Positions 8,254 through 17,429 of a stretch of DNA of 64,000 nt are shown here, one piece after another. Location of the stretch: assembly GCF_001509835.1 (NCBI RefSeq), contig NZ_JXTJ01000004.1:372001-436000 (forward strand). Reading direction: 5' to 3'. The translations under genes were made by a program, and so were the position numbers. The notes under the pieces are model-generated. The model was not told the origin of the DNA, did no database searches, and saw only the letters and a list, made by a program, of their open reading frames with translations. The DNA is from Allobosea sp. WAO. Lineage in GTDB: Bacteria; Pseudomonadota; Alphaproteobacteria; Rhizobiales; Beijerinckiaceae. Numbering within the stretch: position 1 is the first letter of the stretch; each line of letters starts with the position of its first letter.

Positions 8254-11136
8254 ATGGCCAACAAGATGCTGATCGACGCCACCCACCCGGAAGAGACCCG
8301 GGTCGTGGTGTCCCGCGGTTCCCGCATTGAAGAATTTGATTTCGAATCCGCCAGCCGAAAGCCGCTCCGCGGCAACATCTATCTGGCGAAGGTGACGCGG
8401 GTCGAACCGTCCCTTCAGGCCGCCTTCGTCGAGTACGGCGGCAACCGCCACGGCTTCCTCGCCTTCTCCGAAATCCACCCGGACTATTACCAGATCCCGG
8501 TCGCCGATCGGCAGGCGCTGCTTGCCGAAGAGGCCCGCGCCGAGCGCGAGGAAGAGCGCGACGAGGAGAAGCGCGAGAAGCGTGGCCGCCGCGACCGCGG
8601 CCGCCGCGGGGACCGTGACGGGCGCGCCAAGCGCGCCAGCAATGGCGACGAGACCGTCAGCGCCGAAGTCCAGGCAGAGAACGGCCAGGGCGAGGCCGAG
8701 CATGTCGAGACGGACGGCAAGGAAGCCGCGATGGTCAACGAGGGCGCGCCCGCCTTCGGTGAGTACTTCGCGCCCGCCGTTGCCGAGTCTAACAGCGAGA
8801 GCGTCGCCGAGAACGCTGCGCCGCTGACCTTCGAGACCGTTAGCGAGCCCGCAGCCGAGGCCGAGACCGAGGAAGTGCGCGCCCCGTCCGAGAACGGCGA
8901 CGAGACCGGCGGAGACGACAGCAACGACGACCATAGCGGCGACGACCACCCTGAGGAGGAGCCCGAGCAGCTCGGCGGCGGCGATGCCCTCGACGACATG
9001 CCGGAGCGCCCGCGCCATTCGCGCCGCCAGTACAAGATCCAGGAGGTGATCAAGCGCCGCCAGATCATTCTGGTCCAGGTCGTCAAGGAAGAGCGCGGCA
9101 ACAAGGGCGCCGCCCTCACTACCTATCTCTCGCTCGCCGGCCGCTATTCCGTGCTGATGCCGAACACCGGCAAGGGCGGCGGCATCTCGCGCAAGATCAC
9201 CAATACCGAGGACCGCAAGCGCCTGAAGGAGATCGCCCAGGAGCTGGAGGTTCCAGAGGGGATGGGCATCATCCTGCGCACCGCCGGCGCCTCGCGCACC
9301 AAGCCCGAGATCAGGCGCGATTACGAATACCTGATGCGGATGTGGGAGAGCGTGCGCGAGCTGACGCTCGGCTCGGTCGCCCCGGCGCTGGTCTATGAAG
9401 AGGGCAACCTCGTCAAGCGCTCGATCCGCGACCTCTACAACAAGGACATCGACGAGGTTCACGTCGCCGGCGAAGCGGCCTATCGCGAGGCCAAGGACTT
9501 CATGCGCATGCTCATGCCGAGCCATGCCAAGAGCGTGAAGCCCTATCGCGAGCAGACACCACTCTTCGCCGCCTTCGGCGTCGAGAGCCAGCTCGATGCG
9601 ATGTTCTCGAACACCGTGACGCTGAAGTCCGGTGGCTACATCGTCATCAACCAGACCGAGGCGCTGGTCGCGATCGACATCAACTCCGGGCGCTCGACCC
9701 GCGAGCACAATATCGAGGACACCGCCCTCAAGACCAATCTCGAAGCGGCGGAGGAAATCTCCCGCCAGCTGCGCCTGCGCGACCTTGCCGGCCTCATCGT
9801 CATCGACTTCATCGACATGGAGGAAAACCGCAACAACCGCGCCGTCGAGAAGAAGCTCAAGGACTGCCTGAAGAACGACCGAGCCCGCATCCAGGTCGGC
9901 CGGATCTCGGCCTTCGGCCTGCTTGAGATGTCGCGCCAGCGTATCCGCACCGGCGTGCTCGAGAGCTCCTCGGTGCCCTGCCCGCATTGCGCCGGCGCCG
10001 GCCTCGTCCGCTCGACGCCTTCGATCGCGCTGCAGATCCTCCGCGCGCTGGAAGAGGCGCTGATCAAGAGCGCCTCGCACAATCTCGAAGTCCGCACCCG
10101 TCCCGAGGTCGCGCTCTATGTGCTCAACCAGAAGCGCGCCCATCTGCGCGACCTGGAGGAGCGCTTCAACATCGCGATCACCGTCTCGGCCGACGCCGCC
10201 CTGCTCGGCACCCGCTATTTCGAGGTCGAGCGCGGCGAATTCGTCGGCAACGAGAACCGCGTGATCCCGGTCAGCAGCATGCGCGCCGAGGCGATCGTCG
10301 AGGAGCCCGAGGAGGATGAAGTCCTCGATCTCGAAGCCGAGAGCGAGGAGAGCGGCGAGGCCGAAGCCACCCCGCGTTCGGCCAACGGCGAAGGCGAAGA
10401 AGCTCGCGGTGAAGGCGAAGGTGGACGCAAGCGCCGCCGCCGCCGCCGCCGCCGGCGTGGTGGTGAGCGCGATGGCGAGGGCCAGCGCCTCGAAGGTGGC
10501 AGCGACGAGGCTGACGACGGCCAGGATGACGACCAGGATGCATCGGGCGAACAGGCCGATAGCGCCGAGAGCGGCGAGCCCGTCGCGGAGGTCGTCGAAG
10601 TCGTCGCCGAGGCTGCCGCCCCTGTCGTCGAGCCGGTTGTCGAAGAACCTGTCGAAGCCGAGGCCAAGCCGCGCCGCGGCCGTCGCGGCGGACGCAGCAA
10701 GAAGGCCGAGGCCGAAGCGGCGACTGCCGAGGCGGCCGTGACCGAGGCCACGGAAGCCAAAACCTCCAAGACCCCAGCCGCCAAGGCTGCGGGCACCAAG
10801 GCCGCGAGCGCGACCGAAGCGGCGGCAGAGACTGCTGCGGCGCCGGTCGAGACGGCGGCCGAGAAGCCCAAGCGCAGCCGCGCCCGCAAGAAGGTGGTTC
10901 CGATCACCGAGGACGGCGCCACCGCCGAAGCCGCCCCTGCGGCGGAAGCCACGCCTGCCCCGGCAGCCGCGCCTGAAGCTCCGGTCCCGGCGGCAGCCGA
11001 ACCGGTTGCCGAGGCAGCTGAACCGGCCCCTGCGCCGCGTGTCGTCGAAGAGCCGGTCGCGGTGGTGCTGACCCCGCCCGATCCGGATCGCCCGAAGCGC
11101 GGCGGCTGGTGGAACCGCCTCGCCGGACGCAAGTGA
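8254..11136 (+). CDS. rne: Ribonuclease E
   Basis: Essential endoribonuclease and degradosome scaffold for mRNA decay and rRNA/tRNA maturation. I start it at ATG 8254 (MANKMLIDATHPEE), the conserved alphaproteobacterial N-terminus, giving 960 aa; the in-frame extension to 7975 is Arg/Pro-rich and unlike the family. The S1 domain is split by a long acidic/basic insertion (residues ~90-250), typical of this class. Catalytic Asp475 (AIDINSG) and Asp518 (VIDFIDM) are 43 residues apart, as in E. coli. The zinc link is CPHCAGAG from Cys576. The C-terminal third is disordered, Glu/Ala-rich with an Arg9 run, and ends in KRGGWWNRLAGRK. A terminator follows. Confidence 0.96.
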   Translation: MANKMLIDATHPEETRVVVSRGSRIEEFDFESASRKPLRGNIYLAKVTRVEPSLQAAFVEYGGNRHGFLAFSEIHPDYYQIPVADRQALLAEEARAEREEERDEEKREKRGRRDRGRRGDRDGRAKRASNGDETVSAEVQAENGQGEAEHVETDGKEAAMVNEGAPAFGEYFAPAVAESNSESVAENAAPLTFETVSEPAAEAETEEVRAPSENGDETGGDDSNDDHSGDDHPEEEPEQLGGGDALDDMPERPRHSRRQYKIQEVIKRRQIILVQVVKEERGNKGAALTTYLSLAGRYSVLMPNTGKGGGISRKITNTEDRKRLKEIAQELEVPEGMGIILRTAGASRTKPEIRRDYEYLMRMWESVRELTLGSVAPALVYEEGNLVKRSIRDLYNKDIDEVHVAGEAAYREAKDFMRMLMPSHAKSVKPYREQTPLFAAFGVESQLDAMFSNTVTLKSGGYIVINQTEALVAIDINSGRSTREHNIEDTALKTNLEAAEEISRQLRLRDLAGLIVIDFIDMEENRNNRAVEKKLKDCLKNDRARIQVGRISAFGLLEMSRQRIRTGVLESSSVPCPHCAGAGLVRSTPSIALQILRALEEALIKSASHNLEVRTRPEVALYVLNQKRAHLRDLEERFNIAITVSADAALLGTRYFEVERGEFVGNENRVIPVSSMRAEAIVEEPEEDEVLDLEAESEESGEAEATPRSANGEGEEARGEGEGGRKRRRRRRRRRGGERDGEGQRLEGGSDEADDGQDDDQDASGEQADSAESGEPVAEVVEVVAEAAAPVVEPVVEEPVEAEAKPRRGRRGGRSKKAEAEAATAEAAVTEATEAKTSKTPAAKAAGTKAASATEAAAETAAAPVETAAEKPKRSRARKKVVPITEDGATAEAAPAAEATPAPAAAPEAPVPAAAEPVAEAAEPAPAPRVVEEPVAVVLTPPDPDRPKRGGWWNRLAGRK

Positions 11137-11142
11137 GACCAG

Positions 11143-11171
11143 AGCCCGCTGCTATCGCAGCGGGCTTTTTT
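11143..11171 (+). terminator. Rho-independent terminator of rne
   Basis: A 10-bp perfect GC-rich stem (11143-11152 with 11157-11166), tetraloop TATC, followed directly by a T run (11166-11171), starts 6 nt after the rne stop. Confidence 0.95.
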
Positions 11172-11789
11172 CATAACCCAGGGCAAGCCGCGGGCGCGCC
11201 GGGAACCGGACCGGCATTGAACAGTGCCACGGTGAGACAAAACGCCGCCTGGAAAACCGCCATTAGTCAGGAATGGCCACAAAGTCGCCGAACTCCATGT
11301 CCATAGCGAGCGTAATTCGACGCAAGAAAAGCGACACAGGAGGCTATAAAATATTGACGTAAAGTAACTTACAAATAAGCCGCTACAAGGAATTTCGGGT
11401 TAACTATCGACTACTCTGGATTGCGCACCGCTAGCGCAGCCGCTTCTCTGATGATCCACTCTCCGGTCACCGCAAGAGACAGGATCCCCCCGCCTACGTC
11501 ACCACTCTGCCTATCGGTGACGACGCGCGAGAGCGCACTGCCTACCCGGTCCAGCCGCGACGAATGACCTGCGCCCCATCGCAGGCTCGCGGCGCTCCTG
11601 AGTGTCAGTCGGCAAGTACGCAGAATGGCCGTGCCGCAAGGCGCGCGGTCGCTCGTCTCATCGCGGCTGGTGAAGCGCCAGAGCGCCCCAACCCCGCCCC
11701 AAGCCGACCAGGTCAAAAGAGCCGCTGATCCTGCCGCCGTTCCCCCGGCGCCGCAAAGGCTCGGCCTGTTCCCGATCCCGGAGTTCCCC
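11172..11789. other. Intergenic region with a local AT-rich island
   Basis: No supported gene. Between ~11,330 and 11,410 the sequence is markedly AT-rich for this genome (CTATAAAATATTGACG and a TTAAC near 11,400). It probably contains the promoter of the downstream cell wall hydrolase, but no -35/-10 pair has good spacing. Open frames across it have no Shine-Dalgarno and low-complexity translations. Confidence 0.4.
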
Positions 11790-12728
11790 ATGAAGCGCCT
11801 CGCCCCAGCGGCGTCGCTTGCGCTCGCGGCCTTTGTCGCGCTGCCCGCCAAGACCGCGCCGGCCACGCTGCCTGCCCTCCCCGCAATGCCGCTCGGCATC
11901 GACCGCGACCTGCTTCCCTTCCCCGGCAAGCCGATTCATCTGATCGGCGTCGATGCCGGTGAGACAGGTCTTTTCGGCAAGCCCGATCTCACGACTGCGC
12001 TGACCACCGCGAGCCTCTCCTTCGACGCGCTCCAGGGCGAAGAGCACCGGACCCCGTTGCATGACGTTCTCCCGCAGCCACGGGGCGACCAACAAACCGA
12101 ATCCGATCCGCCTGAGCCATTATCGCCGCCGACGATAGCGCCGCCGACCGGCGACGGAGCAACTCCGGCGGTGGCTCAAACTGCAGCGCAAGGCTCGGCC
12201 ACGCCAACGAGCGAGCGCACCGCCCACGCGGCCGCCTCATCGACGCCAGCGGGTCGAAAGCAGCCCGAGCCGCAACAGCTCTATGCCGGGCTGATCAAGT
12301 CCGAAGACATGGCGCGCGAGCAGCGCTGCCTGGCCGAAGCGGTCTATTTCGAGGCGCGCTCGGAACCGGAAGAAGGGCGCGCCGCCGTCGCCCAGGTCGT
12401 GCTCAACCGCGTCAAGAGCGGCGTCTACCCGACCTCCGTCTGCGGCGTCGTCTACCAGAACCGGCACCGCAAGCTCGCCTGCCAGTTCACCTTCGCCTGC
12501 GAGGGCAAGTCGCTGCGCATAAAGGAGCCCGAGTCGTGGGAGATAGCCGAGCGCATCGCGCGCGAGGTCTACGAGGGCAAGATCTACCTCACCGAGGTCG
12601 CCGCCTCGACCCATTACCACGCCGATTACGTATCGCCCCGTTGGGCGAAGAAGCTCAGGAAGATGGACGTTATCGGCCGGCACATCTTCTACAGCCTGGA
12701 GCCGAGCAGGGTTGCGCAGGCTCGGTGA
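11790..12728 (+). CDS. Cell wall hydrolase, SleB/CwlJ (Hydrolase_2) family
   Basis: A 312-aa secreted protein: an Ala-rich signal peptide (MKRLAPAASLALAAF), a long Pro/Thr/Ala-rich low-complexity spacer (~30-165), and a C-terminal Hydrolase_2 domain beginning near CLAEAVYFEARSEP. That motif carries the catalytic Glu of SleB-like lytic transglycosylases, and VAQVVLNRVKS and THYHADYVSPRW follow as in the family. ATG 11790 is chosen because GGAG sits 6 nt upstream and a signal peptide follows; the frame extends 55 codons further upstream but without these features. In Gram-negatives such enzymes remodel peptidoglycan rather than acting in germination. Confidence 0.88.
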   Translation: MKRLAPAASLALAAFVALPAKTAPATLPALPAMPLGIDRDLLPFPGKPIHLIGVDAGETGLFGKPDLTTALTTASLSFDALQGEEHRTPLHDVLPQPRGDQQTESDPPEPLSPPTIAPPTGDGATPAVAQTAAQGSATPTSERTAHAAASSTPAGRKQPEPQQLYAGLIKSEDMAREQRCLAEAVYFEARSEPEEGRAAVAQVVLNRVKSGVYPTSVCGVVYQNRHRKLACQFTFACEGKSLRIKEPESWEIAERIAREVYEGKIYLTEVAASTHYHADYVSPRWAKKLRKMDVIGRHIFYSLEPSRVAQAR

Positions 12729-12820
12729 CGCACTCGCTGGAAGAAACCGGCTGCCGGCCTTGACCCGACGGCGTCGGAATGCGGAACTGGCTACGGTCTC
12801 CCTCAGCATGCGGAGCCGTC

Positions 12821-13186
12821 ATGCCGCCGCCGCGCAGTCCCGAACGTCTCATCCTCTCGGCCTTGTGCGGAGCCGGCCTGCTCGGCCTCGCCTGGCTCGC
12901 CCTGCAGGCGATCGGCTGGTTCGGGGTCGGCCTGCTCGGCCTCTTCGTGCTGTTCGTCGCGGTGCGCTTCGAGCTCGAAGGCAATCTGCCGATCGGCCCG
13001 CAGATGACGCCCGATCTCTATGCGAGCCAGTTCCGCAAGCACGGGCGCGAGCACGCCAGCGACCGGGCCGAGCAGCGCACGCTGCTCAGCCGCCAGCTTT
13101 CGGCGGCACGCCTCGCCGCCGGCTTCGGCGTGCTGCTGACGGTGATCGGCTTCGGCTTCTTCTTCATGCTCGAGCTCGGCCGATGA
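12821..13186 (+). CDS. Small membrane protein of unknown function
   Basis: A 121-aa protein with a hydrophobic hairpin near the N-terminus (two segments within residues ~8-45), a soluble central part with a basic/acidic stretch (FRKHGREHASDRAEQR), and one C-terminal transmembrane segment ending LELGR. ATG 12821 has GGAG 5 nt upstream; an alternative in-frame ATG lies 14 codons earlier without a good Shine-Dalgarno. It is convergent with the MscS gene, with 12 nt between stops. I do not recognise the family. Confidence 0.65.
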   Translation: MPPPRSPERLILSALCGAGLLGLAWLALQAIGWFGVGLLGLFVLFVAVRFELEGNLPIGPQMTPDLYASQFRKHGREHASDRAEQRTLLSRQLSAARLAAGFGVLLTVIGFGFFFMLELGR

Positions 13187-13198
13187 TCCGGCCGGGCC

Positions 13199-15475
13199 TT
13201 ACTCCGCCGCCGGTGCGAGCGGCGATGGCGGCGCCACGGCGGTGATCGCAGCCGCTCCCGCGGCCCCCTTGCCGCCGCCCTCGCGCACGGTCACCGCGGT
13301 CGAGGCGAACGGCACCTCGGCCTCGATCAACCCGCGATAGACCCGCTTCAACGCCTCGCGCTGCAGCATCGAGGCCTGGGTCGGCTTGGAGGTGAATTTC
13401 AGCCGGATCACGATCGCCGCGTCGGTAATGTCCGCGACGCCCTGCATCTTGAGCTGGGCGATGAAGTGCGGGCCGAATTCGGGGTCCTCCAGCAGAGCGA
13501 GGCCGACCTTCTTGATGGTCTTGCGCGCCTTCTCGATATCGGCCGAATGGTCGAGCCGGACATTGAACTTCACCGTCGCCCAGTCGCGACTGGCATTGGT
13601 CAGCGACTGTACCTGCCCGAACGGAACGGTATGGATCTGGCCGCTCTGGTGGCGCAATTGCATCGAGCGCAGCGAAATCTTCTCGACCGTGCCCTTGAGG
13701 CGCCCGGTGTCGACATATTCGCCGACGCGGAAGGCATCCTCCAGCATGAAGAAGAAGCCGGAGACGATGTCGCGCACCAGCGCCTGCGAGCCGAAGGAGA
13801 TGGCGAGGCCGAGAATACCGAAGCCGGCCAGAAGCGGCCCGATATCGACACCCAGTCGCGACAGCAGCACCAGAATTGTCAGGCCGATCACGGCGGTCAG
13901 TACGACGCCGCGCAATACCGGCATCACCGTCGCCAGCCGCGACGGGATATTGTCTTCCGGCATCACGTCCTCGTCCACCGGACCGGTGGAGCGCGGGCGC
14001 GGCGCATAGGCATCGAAGAAGCCACGCAGGAAGACCATCACGACCCAGCCGGCGAAAGCCAACACGGCGATGCTGGCGATCTGGCGGGAAATCTGGCCGA
14101 ACTGGCCGGAGCTCATGCCGAAGAGCAGGCCGGCCCAGATGCGCGCTACCAGATAGAAGCCGCCGGCCCACATCACGCCGCCGGCGGCCGCGCGCACGGC
14201 ATGGCCGAGCGCCTGCGCCAGCGGCGTCGGCCTGGCGATGGCGGCACGCCGCGCTTGTCGGCAGGTCAAGAGGCTGTTGACCCCGACCGAGAGGATCGGC
14301 GCCAGCACGACGATGATCTGCGTCAGCTCGGCCGCCTCGGACCAGCGGCCGCCATTCGGCATCATCGCCGCCGCGCGCCCGACCATCCAGAGCAGGACCG
14401 CGATCGCGACATAGATCCAGGGCATCGCCAGCGCCAGGAACCTGCGACCGGGGCCGGGCTCCGCACTGCCGCTCAGGACGAGCGCGGTCAGATCGTAGCG
14501 CGCGTCGACGAACCACCAGATCTTGTAGGCGGCGAGCACGAAGCCGCTGAGCGTCACCAGTCCGGCGACCGGCTCCGGTCCACCGGAAACCCGATGGGCC
14601 AGCAGCGCGGCGACGATGAAGACCGGTACGAGCACGGCGTAGGTGCAGAGCAGGCGGAAATGCCGCTCCGCCCGCGGCAACGGCATCAGCCGGCGTTCGG
14701 GCTGGCCGGGAGCGAGCAGGAAACGGCCGGTTGCGACATAAGTCGCCCCGACCGCCGTGCCGTTGGTAATGCCGTGCAGGGCGTGTGCCGCAAGATCGTC
14801 CGAAGGCAGCCAATAGCTTCCGGCGAGGCGCGCCACCACGAGGCCGAGCACGATCGTCAGCATATCCTGCAGGAGGCCGAAGCCGGACGCGATAAGCCTT
14901 GCCGTGAAATACTCGGCGCGCGGCCTCATCCGGGCGGCGAACCATCTTGCCGTGGCGAAACGGAACAGCAGGGCGATACCGAGCGCCAGGGCGAGCGATG
15001 CGAGGAGGCGCGTCGTCGGCGAGGCATTGCGGTTCAGCGACCAGCTCCGCAGCCAATCCGACGGCAGGAACCGGACGCTCGGAATCGCGGCGCGGCCATA
15101 GTCGAGGCCTGAGACGAAGTAGTCGGCCAGGGCCTCAGCCTGCGAGTCCGCCGTCTCGACGGCGGATGGCGCGGGAGCAGGCTTAGGCGCGGTCGCCGCT
15201 TTCCCCGCCGGGGCGGCTGGAACGGCAGCGGGCGCTGGCACATCGGCCGGCACCCCGCCGATCCGGACCTCGACCCGGCGTCCGCCGGCCGAAAGCGCAT
15301 CGACGAGCTTGCGGACCGTCTCCGGGGTTTCGTCGCCGCGCAGCGTCAAGAGCAGCGGCTCTCCGGGCGCAGCATTGGTCTGCGCCGCCGCCGGCCCGGC
15401 GAAAGCCAGGGCCATCATCGCCAGCAGGAACCAGCGCACTGCGGCCATTCCCGGACCAATCCACTTCCGACGCAT
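13199..15475 (-). CDS. Large MscS-type mechanosensitive channel
   Basis: A 758-aa inner-membrane protein. A signal peptide (ending near PAAAQ), a ~110-residue periplasmic Pro/Ala-rich segment, then about ten hydrophobic helices, and a C-terminal MscS core. The pore/beta domain is recognisable by GFGILGLAISFGSQALVRD, the conserved start of the MscS beta domain, followed by DAFRVGEYVDTGRLKGTVEKI. Family members open under membrane tension to release solutes on osmotic downshock. ATG 15475 is preceded by AGGGGGA, a strong Shine-Dalgarno, 18 codons inside the longest frame. The length resembles YbiO/YjeP-like channels rather than minimal MscS. Confidence 0.9.
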   Translation of the reverse strand: MRRKWIGPGMAAVRWFLLAMMALAFAGPAAAQTNAAPGEPLLLTLRGDETPETVRKLVDALSAGGRRVEVRIGGVPADVPAPAAVPAAPAGKAATAPKPAPAPSAVETADSQAEALADYFVSGLDYGRAAIPSVRFLPSDWLRSWSLNRNASPTTRLLASLALALGIALLFRFATARWFAARMRPRAEYFTARLIASGFGLLQDMLTIVLGLVVARLAGSYWLPSDDLAAHALHGITNGTAVGATYVATGRFLLAPGQPERRLMPLPRAERHFRLLCTYAVLVPVFIVAALLAHRVSGGPEPVAGLVTLSGFVLAAYKIWWFVDARYDLTALVLSGSAEPGPGRRFLALAMPWIYVAIAVLLWMVGRAAAMMPNGGRWSEAAELTQIIVVLAPILSVGVNSLLTCRQARRAAIARPTPLAQALGHAVRAAAGGVMWAGGFYLVARIWAGLLFGMSSGQFGQISRQIASIAVLAFAGWVVMVFLRGFFDAYAPRPRSTGPVDEDVMPEDNIPSRLATVMPVLRGVVLTAVIGLTILVLLSRLGVDIGPLLAGFGILGLAISFGSQALVRDIVSGFFFMLEDAFRVGEYVDTGRLKGTVEKISLRSMQLRHQSGQIHTVPFGQVQSLTNASRDWATVKFNVRLDHSADIEKARKTIKKVGLALLEDPEFGPHFIAQLKMQGVADITDAAIVIRLKFTSKPTQASMLQREALKRVYRGLIEAEVPFASTAVTVREGGGKGAAGAAAITAVAPPSPLAPAAE

Positions 15476-15535
15476 TCCGTCCCCCTGCCTCGTGAGTTCA
15501 GATTGCTGCCGCTCGGCCCGGATTGGCAAGCAAGA

Positions 15536-16726
15536 TCAGCGTGTCTTGAGCCAGCGCCCGAGCCGTGCCACGGCATCCTCGCATTCCGCCAGCGACCCGG
15601 CGAAGGAAAGCCGCACCGTGCGCGCCCCGCGCCCCTCGTCGAAATCCAGCCCGGGCGTGATCGCGAGCCCGGCCTGTTCGAGAGCGTCGCGACAGAAGCT
15701 CATGGAATCGTTCGAGTACTTTCCGATGTCGAGATAGATGTAGAAGGCGCCGTCGACCGGCAGGAAGTCGCCGAGCCCGATTTCCGGCAACGCCTTGAGC
15801 AGATAGGCGCGATTGGCGGCATAGCCGTCCTTGATCGCCTCGCATTCGGCTGTCGCGTCGAAGGCCGCCTCGCCCGCGACCTGGCTCAGCATCGGCACCG
15901 AGATCGAGAGATTCTGCTGCAGCCGCTCGATCGTCCGGACCAGCCGCTCCGGCACCACCAGCCAGCCGACGCGCCAGCCCGTCATGCAGTAATACTTCGA
16001 GAAGGAGTTGACGACGATCGCGTCCTGATCGGCGGAGAGCGCCGTCGTCGCCGGCTGGTCGTAGGTCAGACCGTGGTAGATCTCGTCGGAGATGTACCAG
16101 AGGCCGAGCCGCCGGCATTCGGCCGCGACGGCTGCGATCGCCTCCGGCGTCATCACCACGCCGGTCGGATTGGCCGGGCTCATCGTCAGCACGCCGGCGA
16201 GCGGCGCCTCGGCATGGGCCCTGGCGATCAGCTCGGGCGTCAATGCGTAGCGTGTCTCCGGGCCGACCGGGATCGCGACCGGCTCCAGCCCCAGCGCCAC
16301 CAGGATGTTGCGATAGGCCGGATAGCCCGGTGCCGTGATCGCGATACGCGCACCCGGCTCGAAGCAGGCGAGGAAGGACAGGATGAAACCGCCCGACGAG
16401 CCCGTGGTGACGATCACCCGCTCGGCCGGAACCTCGACGCCGTAGGCCTCGCGATAATGCCGGGCGATGCGGGCGCGCAGCGAGCCGATGCCGAGCGCCT
16501 GCGTGTAGCCGATGCGCCCGTCGTCGAGCGCCCGCGCCGTGGCAGCCCTGATGCTTGCCGGCGTCGGCGCCGAAGGCTGGCCGACTTCCATGTGGACCAC
16601 CGAGCCGCCCCGTCGCTCGATCGCCTCGGCGGCATTCATCACATCCATGACAATGAAGGGGGCGACGGCTTCCGCCCGCGCGGCGGGTTTCGGCGCCGGC
16701 GGCGTGCCGGATGCGGCAATGGTCAT
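15536..16726 (-). CDS. PLP-dependent class I/II aminotransferase
   Basis: A 396-aa fold-type I enzyme. Signatures include EVGQPSAPTP near residue 47, SPANPTGV for the conserved Asn, SDEIYHGL for the Asp that contacts the pyridine nitrogen, and SFSKYYCMTGWRVG, where Lys forms the Schiff base and Arg follows. A GAGGCT Shine-Dalgarno precedes ATG 16726. It resembles the aspartate/aromatic aminotransferase group; the amino acid used cannot be told from sequence. The neighbours give no pathway hint. Confidence 0.9.
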   Translation of the reverse strand: MTIAASGTPPAPKPAARAEAVAPFIVMDVMNAAEAIERRGGSVVHMEVGQPSAPTPASIRAATARALDDGRIGYTQALGIGSLRARIARHYREAYGVEVPAERVIVTTGSSGGFILSFLACFEPGARIAITAPGYPAYRNILVALGLEPVAIPVGPETRYALTPELIARAHAEAPLAGVLTMSPANPTGVVMTPEAIAAVAAECRRLGLWYISDEIYHGLTYDQPATTALSADQDAIVVNSFSKYYCMTGWRVGWLVVPERLVRTIERLQQNLSISVPMLSQVAGEAAFDATAECEAIKDGYAANRAYLLKALPEIGLGDFLPVDGAFYIYLDIGKYSNDSMSFCRDALEQAGLAITPGLDFDEGRGARTVRLSFAGSLAECEDAVARLGRWLKTR

Positions 16727-16792
16727 GCGTAGCCTCGACGAGATTGGCGTTGCGCCGAGCCATGCCCCGCCGGCGCGCGGATCGCAAGCCGC

Positions 16793-17359
16793 TCAGCCCG
16801 CAATGCCACCCGGCCGCGAAGGCGAAACGGAGGCATTCTCGCCCGAGCGCAACTCGCTGTGCCGGACGATCGCGGCGCTCATGCTGACATGATAGCGCCG
16901 GCTCAACCCTGTCGCATCCAGCGCCCGCACGGCCGGCGTATCGGGGATCAGGAAGGCGGCGGCATAACGCCGGGCCTGATACTCCATCGACCGCAGCTTT
17001 GGCGAGAAGCGCTCCGCAGGACTGCCGGAAGGGCTGCGATTGAACGTACCTTCATGGCCGAGCAGAGCGTGGCCTACGGCATGCGCCACCGCCATCAGTG
17101 CCCTGCCCTCGCCGCGATCCGCGCCCTCGAATATGGTGTCCGCTATCAGCAGGCGCTTGGCCTGTGAATCCCATTGCGCCTCGGCTTCGCCGAGGCTGTC
17201 ATCGGCGAAGCGCTCATAGGTGAAATTGGGATAGCGTGCCTTCAGCCGGGCCATCAACTTCGCAAAGTCGATGGCCCGATCGTCGCGAAAGCCGAGCCCG
17301 CGCCGATGCGCCAGGGCGCGCGCGTCGATCTGCTCGTCGGTCAGGAAGGCGTGACGCAT
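16793..17359 (-). CDS. ImmA/IrrE-like protein with degenerate metalloprotease motif (HAVGH)
   Basis: A 188-aa protein with the layout of the ImmA/IrrE (M78) family: the zinc helix ALMAVAHAVGHALLGHEG and the second block MEYQARRYAAAFLIPD, where the Glu of the ME-x-QA motif supplies the third ligand. The expected HEXXH reads HAVGH, so the general-base Glu is replaced by Ala while both His residues stay. That predicts zinc binding without proteolysis. ATG 17359 is chosen over the longer frame because GGAGG sits 7 nt upstream. Full M78 members cleave phage or stress repressors; here no partner XRE repressor is adjacent. Confidence 0.7.
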   Translation of the reverse strand: MRHAFLTDEQIDARALAHRRGLGFRDDRAIDFAKLMARLKARYPNFTYERFADDSLGEAEAQWDSQAKRLLIADTIFEGADRGEGRALMAVAHAVGHALLGHEGTFNRSPSGSPAERFSPKLRSMEYQARRYAAAFLIPDTPAVRALDATGLSRRYHVSMSAAIVRHSELRSGENASVSPSRPGGIAG

Positions 17360-17429
17360 GGGCGAGCCTCCGGGGCAGGCCAACCATACCTCTGGTGCCG
17401 CGGCGGCTCAATGAACCGCGCGGGACGCC

